A stretch of DNA of 29,416 nucleotides. It comes from Alphaproteobacteria bacterium (GTDB lineage Bacteria; Pseudomonadota; Alphaproteobacteria; JABAAW01). The position numbers and the translations under genes were made by a program. Under the pieces are notes generated by a model that was not told where the DNA came from, did no database searches, and saw only the letters and a list, made by a program, of their open reading frames with translations. The stretch covers positions 1-29,416 of the forward strand of contig JABAAS010000002.1 of the NCBI GenBank assembly GCA_014238625.1, in the 5' to 3' direction. Every line of letters starts with the position of its first letter. Position 1 is the first letter of the stretch. Below are positions 16,101 through 25,900 of this stretch, in pieces.

Positions 16101-18072
16101 GTTTTTCTTGCAAATCGCTTTCACTATCGCTCACTCGCGCAATGATCCCGCCGTTCAAGCCTTGCCAAAAAACGACATTGCCGCCGTCGTCTTCCAGCCT
16201 GTTGATGTTTTTCGTGGCGCTGAACCGATAGGTGTCTTCGCCATCGCCGCCTTCGAGGTAGTTCTTGCCTCTACCGCCTGAAAGCGTGTCTTCGCCCGCG
16301 CCGCCGTAGAGATAGTCATCGCCGTCGACGCCGAAGAGCGTATCGTCGTCATCGCCGCCGTAAAGTTCGTCGTTGCCGCTGCTACCTGTGAGTTGGTCTC
16401 TGTCTGCACCGCCGTAGATTATGTCGTCGCCCGTACCGCCATCTATGGTGTCGATGCCCTCGTCGCCGTAGAGGGTGTCGTCTCCATCGCGTCCTCGAAT
16501 GAAGTCCCTGCCCTCACCACCGTAGATCGTATCGTCGCCTGCGTCGCCGTAAAGGGTGTCTCTGCCCGCGCCGCCGTGAATCTCGTCGTCGCCAGAATAC
16601 CCGTAGATGTAGTCGTTACCACCCAAGCCGAAAATCGTGTCATCGAGATTTGAGCCGTGCAGGCTATCGCTGTCATCGCTGCCGACGATACTTCTGCTGC
16701 TTCGTGACTCACTACCGTCATCCGTATCGGACAGCGTTTCGCTCTCTTCCAGCTCCTCGTCTTCGTCAGTGTCTGCATCGGGAAGCGGCAGAGGATCTTC
16801 GCTATTGTCAGGTAGCGTTTCGTCCACACTGCCGAGAGAGAACTCGTTCAGTTTTTCGCCGTTGCCGCCGTAGATTATGTAGTGACTCTCCGCGTTGGCA
16901 GAAGGCTTGATCGTTACAGAATTCTCCCCGAAAGTCAGGACCACATCACCGCTCTCGGCGCGATTGAGGATGATATCAGCAGGATTCGTTGCATGTTTGA
17001 AATACACATAGCCGCCGTCTGCGTCGCCTTCGATCGTGTCCAGACCGCTATCGGCATCGAAGAAGTATTCATCCATACCTGCGCCGCCGACTAGGATGTC
17101 GTCGCCCGCGCCGCCGTAGAGATTGTCTGCACCCGCGCCGCCTTCCAGACGATCGTTGCCCTTGCCGCCAAAAAGGAGGTTTGCTCCTGCGTCCCCTGTA
17201 AGCCAGTCCGCGTGGGCGGAGCCAAAGAGGTGTTCGATATTGACGAGCCTGTCGCCTAACGCCTCGTTGCCGTTGGCATCGAAGCCGTGATTTCCGTCAA
17301 AGTCTCTTTGACTACCTTCTACGGCTAGGCTCACTCTCACGCCTTCCTTGGCGCTTCTGTAGTCTGCGTAGTCTACTCCTTGACCGCCGTCGAGCAGGTC
17401 GGCGCCCCTTCCGCCGTCCAAAAAGTCGTTGCCTTCTCCGCCCAAGAGGATGTCGGCGCCTGCAAAACCATGCAGCTGGTCGTTGCCTGCCCTACCATCT
17501 AGGCGATTGGATCCCGTGTCGCCCCAAAACGAGTCGCTATATTTCGATCCCACTAGGTTCGCTATATCTTTGTAAGTATCTCCTTCAGCAAAACTGCCGT
17601 AGTTGGAAGAAGCCTCTTGCAAGCCGATCTCAACTCGGGCGACGGCACTTTCGTAGCTGACGGTGTTCGTATCTGCGTTACCGACAAAGATATCTGCCTC
17701 TGCGGTCGCAAAAAAAGAGGGCGTGTCTGTGTTTGTCTCTGCCGCCGTAGCCGTCTCGACAACTAAACCGACCTCCGCCGAGCTGATGTCCGACTGAGAT
17801 GGGGGAACCTCTAAGGTCACATCCGAGAGAAGCGGACTGGTCTCCGTCTCAGGAGACGCCGCGGATTTCGCCGAGGAGGGTGCATTGCTGGCGGGTGCTG
17901 ACGCCCTGCCTGCTCCGCTGCTGCATCCCTCTAGGAACACGCCGAGCGCTGTTGCCGAGAGCAACGCTGTCAATGCCCGTGTTTTTCTGTTGCGCTTGCC
18001 TTCGCCTTCGCCCTCGCCGGGGGACGAGAATGCGTTACCGCTTTCTTGGCTGGAGATAGAGTATGAGTTCAT
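13195..18072 (-). CDS. RTX calcium-binding repeat lipoprotein 3 (1625 residues)
   Basis: The ATG at 18072 follows AAGGA at 18081-18085 with eight bases between. Unlike the other RTX starts seen here, this one has an export signal: basic KRNRKTR at residues 26-32, a hydrophobic stretch ALTALLSATALGVFL, and a lipobox FLEGC with Cys50. A low-complexity Ser/Ala/Pro linker (51-70) follows. This predicts a lipid-anchored envelope protein. The rest is RTX nonapeptide blocks (about five clusters). They alternate with two recurrent modules: VRVxLxxxGxxxDFDGxHGFxANxNxAxGDxLxNIExLxGS and SNPFLATxxxDTFxGSEGxDWxSY followed by GDxLxxIxNLIGS. An acidic linker rich in Ser/Asp/Glu lies near residues 420-455. 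It is paralogous to RTX protein 4. No enzyme domain is recognised. Confidence 0.9.
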   Translation of the reverse strand: MNSYSISSQESGNAFSSPGEGEGEGKRNRKTRALTALLSATALGVFLEGCSSGAGRASAPASNAPSSAKSAASPETETSPLLSDVTLEVPPSQSDISSAEVGLVVETATAAETNTDTPSFFATAEADIFVGNADTNTVSYESAVARVEIGLQEASSNYGSFAEGDTYKDIANLVGSKYSDSFWGDTGSNRLDGRAGNDQLHGFAGADILLGGEGNDFLDGGRGADLLDGGQGVDYADYRSAKEGVRVSLAVEGSQRDFDGNHGFDANGNEALGDRLVNIEHLFGSAHADWLTGDAGANLLFGGKGNDRLEGGAGADNLYGGAGDDILVGGAGMDEYFFDADSGLDTIEGDADGGYVYFKHATNPADIILNRAESGDVVLTFGENSVTIKPSANAESHYIIYGGNGEKLNEFSLGSVDETLPDNSEDPLPLPDADTDEDEELEESETLSDTDDGSESRSSRSIVGSDDSDSLHGSNLDDTIFGLGGNDYIYGYSGDDEIHGGAGRDTLYGDAGDDTIYGGEGRDFIRGRDGDDTLYGDEGIDTIDGGTGDDIIYGGADRDQLTGSSGNDELYGGDDDDTLFGVDGDDYLYGGAGEDTLSGGRGKNYLEGGDGEDTYRFSATKNINRLEDDGGNVVFWQGLNGGIIARVSDSESDLQEKHNDYTGATYTLDRGEGSFDVATLTVTGRDGDTLNVIEFTNDPLSGFNFYLRLVGGDYEEIPTDSFILLSGGEEGSESSPFLATDSGDTFTGSEGRDWASYVGSNEEVSIDLGSSPAAVSGGWAHGDRLEGIRNLIGSRLDDRLRGDGGANTLRGGEGEDYLYGGDGDDRLEGGVNSDQLHGEGGNDFLLGGLSNDRLYGEDGNDRLFGGDGRDTLRGGAGDDALHGGADRDFLYGGAGADYLDGGEGASDFASYSDSEKGVRVSLGRVTGQIDFDGAASNNNDAVGDRLLNIENIRGSAYGDWLRGDQKENFLEGREGDDRLNGGAGDDDLLGGRGSDALYGDEGDDLILAGWDDDNLHGGEGADYLYGGRGADTLYGGTGADTLYGDEGTDTYVFEAYDGTDTVIDNGGKIVFLQGDVNDYAGATYAFSRNDEENSLFVTLTVSKDGHTLNVVEFLNYPSSLYIFSTRDTYGVDTEISVDPLVFPPRGSEGSESNPFLATKGADTFVGSEGADWVSYSESSYAVGVDLGIDPADIARGWSSGDKLMGINNLIGSHGSDKLYGNSADNILRGGQGYDILNGREGADILNGGEGDDGGNTATYHESALGVRVNLLLQGDGQSQQDFDGRHGFSANGNEAVGDVLSEISSIWGSAHDDWLTGDDKIWGPDDPFYNPASHQHVVLNVLYGRGGNDRIEGGAGQDSVNGGEGNDHLYGGDGNDNVRGDEGEDTAYGEAGDDYISGGAGNDILYGGAGNDRIFGGAGADVFDGGQGEDTAAYFDLDEGVRVNLLLQGEGQQDFDGSHGFVANTNGAVGDILANIENLEGSEYDDWLTGDRNDNKLLGKEGADRLEGGAGSDTYIIDIGDGADTIVDDVGDTLTLRFRSANYGNAFIDDDFTESSANFARVGDNLEITLDKDASDAISDKITILDAYDTDPNTGTGFSAFTINIEYGVDGQLSEIANDFWHTLT

Positions 18073-18306
18073 GGTTCCGTTCCTTCAAGAAAATTTTGTT
18101 GCTACAAAGTTTTCTTCTGCCTTGTTATTATCAGAACGATATGTCACTCCACGAAACCATCCGACCTATCGTCTGCTCATACGATGCGGGAGAAAGACGA
18201 CAAGGTCAACCTGTTTTTAGCGAGGTCACAAAAAATTTACCTGTGCCTGTGCGCAAAGGATATATCAAATCTGACAATCGAAAAAACAGCCTAAATTTTG
18301 CCAAAT
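18073..18306. other. Divergent intergenic region upstream of RTX gene 3
   Basis: About 230 bp between the RTX3 start and array C, with no gene supported. It should contain the RTX3 promoter. A degenerate copy of the array motif, CGCAAAGGATATATCAAAT, starts at 18252, 55 bp before the first accepted copy of array C; it may be a decayed site. Confidence 0.4.
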
Positions 18307-18363
18307 CGCAAAAATTAGTGAAAGAAAGTAGTCGTTTTTTGCAATGTTTAATGACATTTTACA
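18307..18363 (+). repeat. Two-copy 24-bp repeat array C
   Basis: Sites start at 18307 (CGCAAAAATTAGTGAAAG) and 18340 (TGCAATGTTTAA, then TGACATTTTACA), 33 bp apart. The spacing, orientation and inter-site TAGTCGTTT (compare TAGCCCGTTT in array A) match the last two copies of arrays A and B. It lies between RTX3 and the methyltransferase gene. Confidence 0.65.
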
Positions 18364-18421
18364 ATTGTTGTGAAAATTCCCTATAGCATACGAAAATAAA
18401 ACTAATCACAGCAGTAGGATT

Positions 18422-21400
18422 GTGCATACTCCTCATTTAGAAAGACTTTTTAATTCTACTCACCTGCTCGAGAGCGAAAGTAAAGGCTCGGATGGGGAAC
18501 AGCTTTTTTCGAGTGCACTTGCCCCTGATCTTGGATTGTATCTCCTATGGGTAAAGAGCCAGAAAGCACCGAGTTCCGCTACTTTGCGCAAAATGTGGGA
18601 GGACAAGCGTAGCCCTAGATATAAGGTCTTTTTGATGTTGGCAACTCTGGATGCGGGCGATCAAGGGTGGCTTTGCGGATGGGAGAAAGACGGGCTACGA
18701 GTCGTGAAGGATAGCTTGGAGCGACTAACCGCCGTATGCGAACTTGCATTCTCCGAAAAAAAAGAGTGGGATATCGAAAATCGCATCGATGATGCCTTTG
18801 CAACACTAGGCGAGCAACCTCAACACAAAGAAGTGTTGGGATTGCAGCGTGAAGGATTGTTCTCTCGACACTATATAACTAACCGAGCTTGGAAAGATGC
18901 CGAAAATAAAGATAGAAGTTTGCAACAAAGGCTCGAAAACCTGAAGCAGAGGCTCGGCTGTAGACCTGATAAAGATAGCTCGCATCACTCCTCACAAAAC
19001 TTCTCACAAGGCAAGACTCTGCAAGGCAAGACTCTGCAAGGCAAGGCTCTACAAGGGAAGACTCTGCAAGGGAAGACTCTGCAAGGGAAGACTCTGCAAG
19101 GGAAGACTCTGCAAGGCAAGGCTCTATTAGAACTATTGGGTTTCGAGACAAAAGAGGTTACTAACGACAAGCGCGAGCTCGTCCTCAGCGTAGAAGGCAC
19201 AGATAGAGCCTTCGCTCTACTGCTACATAAAGAAAAAAACGAGAACTTCGCCTACTCAGTGCCAGAATGGAGCCATAAGGAACGACCGACAGCACAGCGT
19301 TATGCAATCCTTGAAGCAGAGAAGAAAGGGTTGCCCTTTGCCATAGTGCTATTGGATGGTGTGCTACGGTTATATGTGCGCAGTGGCTTCTCGCAAGAGG
19401 GCGAGGGCGGAGGAAGTTTCTCGGATCAACGCTTTTTGCAGATAGATACGCACCTCGTAGCCCTAGTCTACCAGTACGGCGAGCTTACTCGCAAGCAGGC
19501 AAAAAAAGAGTGCGAGCTAGGCTTGCGTTGTCTGGCTATGCTGTTTTCTCCCGCCGCTTTGGGAGCAAAGCCTTGCCTGCTCCAGCATTTGGCTAAGCAG
19601 TCGCGTTCTTATGTGGATGGCGTTGCAGAGAGGTTGCGGACGCGCATCTACAACGAGGCTATGCCGAAGTTGGCAGAGGCTCTGGCGGAGGCGCGTGGTA
19701 TAAAAAAACCGAGGCGCGAAGAGTTAGACCAAACATACGAGATGGCAATGACCGTCCTGTTTCGCCTGTTGTTCGTAGCATACGCAGAGGATAAGGGTTT
19801 GATACCAAGCGCCGAGGAGAGCGAAGAAGATAGGCCAGAGCAGGAACAAAGCGAATTGTCGCTCGCGAAAGAAGAATATAACAAACGCTCCTTGAAAGCA
19901 AAAGCGCTAGAGCTATCGCGCGTTCCTCCGCAAAATATCGCCAAAGCTTTCCGCAAGAATCAACATAGGCATTGGAAGGAGGTCGATATCTTGTTTGATA
20001 CTATCGATGATGGCGACCCTCAGATGGGCTTGCCTGCTTATAACGGCGGTTTGTTCAAAAAAGAACCATGGGAAAAAAAGATTGTCTTGAACGATGCTGC
20101 CTTCGCGCCGATCTTGCAGGAACTGCTGTTAGAAAGTAGCAATACTAATACTCTTACTCGCGGTCCAATCGATTTTGCCGATCTGCAAGTGCGCGAGCTC
20201 GGGACGATCTACGAGGGTTTGCTCGAGTCGGAGCTTTCTATCGCCAACGAGGATTTGACGCTCGTACAGGACAAGAAAAATTTCCTGTATCGTCCTATGC
20301 GAGGGGCTAATAAGGGAAGCAAGGTTGAGGTCAAGGCAAAGCAGATATATGTACATAATACATCAGGACAAAGAAAGGCTACTGGCTCTTACTACACGCC
20401 AGATTTTTGCGTCAATAGGCTGTTGGACGAAGCACTTGAGCCTGCCTTGAAGGCGCATTTTGCAAAACTCGATGCTATAGCAAAAGTTGCTGATATTAAT
20501 GAGACGGACTTCTTCGATTTTCGCGTGGCAGACATCGCCATGGGCTCGGGACATTTTCTCGTGGCGGCGGCAGAGCAAATGGCGGTGAGTTTCGGAGACT
20601 ATTACGAAGAGAATAAAAAGAAGTTGCGCTCGGTTAGCGAACAGCTTGAAAAATTGCGCAAGTCTGCCTCCGAGCGACTTACGAAAGCCAACGCTAGAGT
20701 GCCGCAATATCTGCGAACAAGGGAGGAGGATGGCTCGCAAGAAAAAAATGACTCGCAAGCAAGAGATGACTCGCAAGAAAAAAAGGCTAATCACGAGCTG
20801 TTGAAAAGGTTGTTAGTGCGCCGTTGTCTCTACGGGGTCGATATGAACGGGTTAGCGGTACAGTTAGCGCGTATTTCTTTGTGGATTCATAGCTTCGTGC
20901 CGGGCTTGCCTCTCTCGTTCTTGGATAGGAACCTGCGCTTGGGTAATTCGCTCGTTGGCGTCGGGACGATGGAAGAGGTCGCAGACTGGGTCAAGCGTGA
21001 GGGCGAGATGAACAAGCAGGTGGTGGCGGAGTTTTTGAGCGGTATCGATGATGATTTGCGAGACTTGCAAGGTAACATCGAGGCAAGCGTTACAGAGGTA
21101 AAGGAGGCGGAGAAGGCTGCGAAGGAAATAGAGACGAAATTGCAAGCAGCGACAGCCGTCTGCGATGTGATAACCGCGCATCGCATTGACGAGAAAATTA
21201 AGACTTTTCACAGCTCTAATTGGCAGCGTGAGAAAAACTCGATGCACGATAGCGACACGCATAAGCGAGCAAAAAGATTGATCGAAGGTTTGCAACCCTT
21301 GCATTTTCCAATTGCCTTCCCCGAAGTCTTTTTAGGCGAGCGCAAGGGTTTCGATGTGATACTCGGTAATCCGCCATGGGAGGTTTTGGTATTCAAGGAA

Positions 21401-22939
21401 GACCAGTTTTGGACGCGCTACAACCCAAAAATGAACGGTAGAAAGCAAATTGAGATAGAGAAGATTAAGGCTAGGGCGAGGGAAGAACGAGCAGATTTGG
21501 TCGCGCTGATGGAGGAGCAAAAGGAATCTAGCGATCGCATGCGTAGCACGCTACTTAAGAGCAGTTATGGCGAGAAGGGTAAGGGTAAGGGTAAGGGCTT
21601 CGGTTCTGGCGACCTCGACCTCTACAAAGTCTTCGCTTGGCGTTATTGGCAGTTGTTGGTAGCAGCGCAAGACGAGCGTAAGGCAGGCGGGTATCCAGGC
21701 GGGTATCTTGGCGTGGTTTTACCGCGTTCTTTATTGAAATCAAAGGGTTCGCAGGGCTTCCGTAAAACCGTCCTGCAAAGCGCGCAAGACATCTCTATCA
21801 CTAGCCTCATCAATAAAAATGGTTGGTGCTTTGACGACCTGCATGGACAATATGCTGTAGCTTTGCTGGGTCTTGGTAAGGATTTACATGCTAGCGATGC
21901 GAGCATTAAAATGCATCCAGTTTGCGACAACCGCCAAGACTTCGATGCACGCCCCTCTGAAAAAGCCATAGAACTAAAAGTATCGGAGGTTATGGAAGGC
22001 AGTATAACCGCAACCCTGCCGAGTTTCACCTCAGCGAAATCGCTCGATGTCTACAGGCAACTGCGCAGCGCACAGCACCTCGACCACGACCAAGCACCAG
22101 AATGGCGAGCTCGCCCTTATAGCGAACTACACCCAACACACCACAGAAAACTTATGGATTTAGAGGGAAAAGAAGACTATGCCGATACTTGGCCAATCTA
22201 TAAAGGCGAGTCCTTTAATCTCTGGCAAGCGGACACTGGAAAATATTATTTTCGGGCGAAACCGCAACCGATCATAGATGTGTTGCAGGGGAAAAGATTA
22301 CGCGGAGCAAGAAACAAAAATTCACCGTTCTCGGAATTCTCGCAAGAGCATATTGCAAAGCCCGAAACCTTACCTTGCTGGTCGCCGCGTATAGTTTTAC
22401 GCGATATAACAAATGCTACAAACACACGCACGGTTATTTGTTGTCTGATTCCCCCCAAAGTTTTCTGCCAAAGCACTGCTCCTTCCTTTCTTTTTCCACG
22501 CGGCGACGAGTTTGATCAAACCTACCTGCTCGGCATTCTCTGCTCGCGTCCGCTCGACTGGTTCGCGAGGCGTGTTGTCGAACTTCACATGACTCTCAAT
22601 ATTATCAACAGTCTGCCCATCCCGCGTCCACAGGCAGACCACCCCTTACGCCTACGCCTAATAGAACTAGCCGGAACGCTCGCTTGCAGAGACGCGCGCC
22701 TAAAGGCTTGGGCTAAAACCATCGGCGTAAAATACGCAAAAGAAATAAGCTCGATAGAAGAACAAGACTTGATCGCCGAGATAGACGCCGTAGCCGCACA
22801 TCTCTACGATCTATCGAGAGAACAACTCACCCACATATTCGAAACATTCCAAGAAAGTTGGAAATACAAAGACTCCCTAGCAAAAACACTCGCGCATTAC
22901 GAAAGGTGGAAGCAGAAGAAAGGTGGAAGTAGGGTATGA
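18422..22939 (+). CDS. Eco57I-like adenine-specific DNA methyltransferase (1505 residues), probable modification subunit of a restriction/defence pair
   Basis: N6-adenine methyltransferase motifs are all in order. These are YYTP at residues 657-660, the SAM-binding motif I DIAMGSGHF from 704, LYGVDMNGLAVQLARISLWIHS (motifs II-III), and the catalytic NPPW at 983-986. The C-terminal part (about 1270-1450), with INSLPIPRP, resembles a target-recognition segment. The N-terminal 640 residues may include a nuclease-like or helical domain, but no nuclease active site is convincing. Three slippage-type inserts occur: eight QGK(T/A)L units at residues 196-235, a SQEKNDSQARDDSQEKK stretch near 772, and a KGKGKGKG run near 1054. 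The start is GTG 18422 with a weak AGGA nearby. Its stop overlaps the start of the helicase gene (ATGA), so the two are coupled and probably act together. Confidence 0.85.
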   Translation: MHTPHLERLFNSTHLLESESKGSDGEQLFSSALAPDLGLYLLWVKSQKAPSSATLRKMWEDKRSPRYKVFLMLATLDAGDQGWLCGWEKDGLRVVKDSLERLTAVCELAFSEKKEWDIENRIDDAFATLGEQPQHKEVLGLQREGLFSRHYITNRAWKDAENKDRSLQQRLENLKQRLGCRPDKDSSHHSSQNFSQGKTLQGKTLQGKALQGKTLQGKTLQGKTLQGKTLQGKALLELLGFETKEVTNDKRELVLSVEGTDRAFALLLHKEKNENFAYSVPEWSHKERPTAQRYAILEAEKKGLPFAIVLLDGVLRLYVRSGFSQEGEGGGSFSDQRFLQIDTHLVALVYQYGELTRKQAKKECELGLRCLAMLFSPAALGAKPCLLQHLAKQSRSYVDGVAERLRTRIYNEAMPKLAEALAEARGIKKPRREELDQTYEMAMTVLFRLLFVAYAEDKGLIPSAEESEEDRPEQEQSELSLAKEEYNKRSLKAKALELSRVPPQNIAKAFRKNQHRHWKEVDILFDTIDDGDPQMGLPAYNGGLFKKEPWEKKIVLNDAAFAPILQELLLESSNTNTLTRGPIDFADLQVRELGTIYEGLLESELSIANEDLTLVQDKKNFLYRPMRGANKGSKVEVKAKQIYVHNTSGQRKATGSYYTPDFCVNRLLDEALEPALKAHFAKLDAIAKVADINETDFFDFRVADIAMGSGHFLVAAAEQMAVSFGDYYEENKKKLRSVSEQLEKLRKSASERLTKANARVPQYLRTREEDGSQEKNDSQARDDSQEKKANHELLKRLLVRRCLYGVDMNGLAVQLARISLWIHSFVPGLPLSFLDRNLRLGNSLVGVGTMEEVADWVKREGEMNKQVVAEFLSGIDDDLRDLQGNIEASVTEVKEAEKAAKEIETKLQAATAVCDVITAHRIDEKIKTFHSSNWQREKNSMHDSDTHKRAKRLIEGLQPLHFPIAFPEVFLGERKGFDVILGNPPWEVLVFKEDQFWTRYNPKMNGRKQIEIEKIKARAREERADLVALMEEQKESSDRMRSTLLKSSYGEKGKGKGKGFGSGDLDLYKVFAWRYWQLLVAAQDERKAGGYPGGYLGVVLPRSLLKSKGSQGFRKTVLQSAQDISITSLINKNGWCFDDLHGQYAVALLGLGKDLHASDASIKMHPVCDNRQDFDARPSEKAIELKVSEVMEGSITATLPSFTSAKSLDVYRQLRSAQHLDHDQAPEWRARPYSELHPTHHRKLMDLEGKEDYADTWPIYKGESFNLWQADTGKYYFRAKPQPIIDVLQGKRLRGARNKNSPFSEFSQEHIAKPETLPCWSPRIVLRDITNATNTRTVICCLIPPKVFCQSTAPSFLFPRGDEFDQTYLLGILCSRPLDWFARRVVELHMTLNIINSLPIPRPQADHPLRLRLIELAGTLACRDARLKAWAKTIGVKYAKEISSIEEQDLIAEIDAVAAHLYDLSREQLTHIFETFQESWKYKDSLAKTLAHYERWKQKKGGSRV
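19007..19126 (+). repeat. Eight tandem 15-bp repeats in the methyltransferase gene
   Basis: The units are CAAGG(C/G)AAG(A/G)CTCT(G/A), eight in a row with no gap, encoding QGKTL six times and QGKAL twice. Two higher-order subtypes (GGCAAG and GGGAAG) are grouped, as expected from unit-by-unit slippage. The unit length keeps the frame. Confidence 0.95.
20732..20785 (+). repeat. Three 18-bp imperfect repeats in the methyltransferase gene
   Basis: Units GGCTCGCAAGAAAAAAAT, GACTCGCAAGCAAGAGAT and GACTCGCAAGAAAAAAAG encode a charged S-Q-rich linker between motif I and motif II of the methyltransferase domain. Confidence 0.85.
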
Positions 22940-25900
22940 GCAAGTCCTCGCAACTTTCACAGCTCACAACTAATCTTACAACTAACCGAGACGGAGAAAC
23001 GCTCGCGCTCGCGCTCAACTCGCATCTCAACGCCTTGCGGAAAAACAAAAACTCGCCCCCAGAGTTAATGCTCGCTACTAGCTACTTCACAGCGCAAGGT
23101 TGGTTCTCGGTAGCTAGAGAAATAGAAAAACTATCCAAAGTGCGATTGCTCGTCGGATGCGAAAGACCTCTGCCTCACGACGAAATAAATAAACAACAAA
23201 ACAATAGACAGACGCAAAACAACAACGAAAATCTATTCGCTAAACACATACAAGAGATATTCCAAAGGCACGAAAAATACCTCCTGCAAGAATACGAACT
23301 ACAACCCTTCAACCAAAGATCAACAGAACTATGGCGAAATCTGCCAAAAGCCTTGCGAAAAGGAAATATAGAAGTACGAAGATATAAAAAATCCTTCTTC
23401 CACGCAAAAACTTGGATATTGAAAAATACCGCAGCAACACTCGGATCCTCAAACCTAACATACGCAGGAGTGAACAAAAATCAAGAGGCAAACATAACTC
23501 TACAAAACCTCGAAATGCAACAGACACTCGAAAAATGGTACGAACAAGTCTGGCAAGAAGCCGAAGTCTACGACCTCGCAACACACTACGATCAACTCAA
23601 TAGAGAATATAGCCCCTACGAAATATACCTCAAAACACTCTACGAATGCTTCCAAGACGAAATAACTCTGGAAAATGAAATAGAAAGCAATAGCTTGCAG
23701 CGAATGTCACTCACAAACTTCCAACAAAACGGAGTGACTAGAGCTAGACGAATCATAAACAAATATAACGGAGTCCTCATCGCAGATACCGTAGGATTAG
23801 GAAAAACCTTCATCGCCGGAGAACTCATGCGAACATACATAGAGAAAAGGCAGCAAGTGCTCCTAGTCGTGCCAGCATCAATGATAGAAACTTGGAAGAA
23901 TTTTCTCAAAGAACAACACCTATCAAATATAGAGCCCATAAGCTACGAAAAATTCGCAAATCAATACAAAGACGATGATCTCCGACATCAACAAGAACTA
24001 TACCAACTCGTCGTCATAGATGAGGCTCATAACTACCGAAACCCCGATACAAAAGCTCGAGCACAAGTGCTAAGAAACTTCCTCGAAGGTCCAAAATCTC
24101 CACAAGGTCCACAACTTCCACAACGTCCACGACGTCCACGAGACCTCGTGTTACTAACCGCAACTCCCGTAAATAACTCAATAGAAGACCTCGAAACCTT
24201 GCTCGGATATTTCCTCAAAGATGGCGCGCTCGAAACACATAAATACCCATACCCATCCATAAAAGCCTTCTTCAAAAAAATAAAAAAAAATGAAGAAGAC
24301 GCAAGCAATACAAAAAAACTAGAGCCTCTCATCGACGCCGTAACACTCAAACGAACACGCCAATTCGTTCAAACAGAATACCCAGACGCAAAACTGCCAG
24401 ACGAAAATGGCAAACTCCAACCCGTAACATTCCCAGATAGAACACTCAAAACAGTCAGATACAATTTCGACGAAAGCCTGCCAGAAATCTTCGAACAACT
24501 ACAAGATATACTGACATGCAAAGGCAAAAAACCTCCAAAGCTGACGCTCGCCATATATCAAGTCGAAAAATACCGCATCGAACAACAAAAAGAACGCAAA
24601 GAAGAAAAAAATATCATCGGCTTGATACGATCCCTGATGCTGAAAAGATTCGAATCCTCCGTACAAGCATTCTGCCATACCTGCCAAGAAATGGTGAAAA
24701 AACACGAAAAATTACTCGAAGCAATCGCACAAGGAAAAGTTATAAAAACAACAGCAAAACGAAAACCTCCTGCCGATAACGACGATGAAAAATGGGAAGA
24801 AGAAGAAGAAGAAGAGCCAGCAGGAAAATTCGACTTCAAGGCGCTTGAAAAAGATGTCGAAAATGATCTCAAACTGCTAAAAAGCCTCGCAAGTAAAAAC
24901 CTCGAGCCAGAAAAAGACCCGAAGCTGAAAAAACTCGTCGAGCAAATAGCCGAAATCGCGCAGCAAGCTCGAAATGACACAGAAGACGAACGAAAGAGAA
25001 AAAATAATCGCAAAATCCTAATCTTCTCATATTACAAAGATACCGCGCAATGGATATACGACTTCCTCTCAAAAAACCTCAACCAAAACCCCCTACTAGT
25101 CGATTATAAAGGCGAAAATATACTCCAATATACCAGCGGATCCGGCGATGGCACAACTGACCCAGATAAAGCAGTAAAACTCTTCTCCCCAGAAACCGCC
25201 GCAAAAAATGCAAAAACCGTCACAAGCGAAAAAGAATGCGATATACTCGTGACAACAGACGTGCTCTCGGAAGGAAAAAACCTACAGCAATGCAGAAACA
25301 TCATCTCATACGACCTGCCTTGGAACCCAATGCGACTGATACAACGACACGGAAGAATCGATCGATTGCTCAGCAAACATAAAACCGTCTTCTTGCATAC
25401 CTTCTTCCCAGTAGACAGATTAGGAGAATTCTTCGACCTCGAATATAAAGTTCGTAAAAAACTAACCCTCGCAGACAAAACAACAGGAATCGAAGCTACT
25501 CCCATCGAAGACGGCGCAGAAAGCGCGAGGATGTACTCTGAAAATCGAAAAGAGCTCGATAATATAGAGCAGGAAAATGCCATCGAAACACTCGAAGGTA
25601 AGTCTAACTACGACATGAGAACAGCCGAAGAATACAGAATGGCTCTCAACAAAGCCTTGAACCAGCCAGAAATAAAATGGCTCGAGCGCTTGGAAGAAAT
25701 GCCCGCAAAGGTGGGATCAGGTAAATACTCGGAAAAAAACGGACATCTCTTTTGCGCTAAAGTCGAAGAAAGCCCTCAACCCTTCCTGCGATTCGTGCCG
25801 ACAACAGAGCCTCAACAACCCATTATCGCCGACTTGTACCAATGTCTCGAGCTAATAAAGTGCTGCGAAAAAACAGAGCGCGTGCTCTCCGAAAAAGACT

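Noticed and set aside
19007..19126. Collagen-like or pentapeptide-repeat (Rfr) domain
   Set aside because: QGKTL does not fit the A(D/N)LxX pentapeptide pattern or Gly-X-Y; DNA-level near identity points to slippage.
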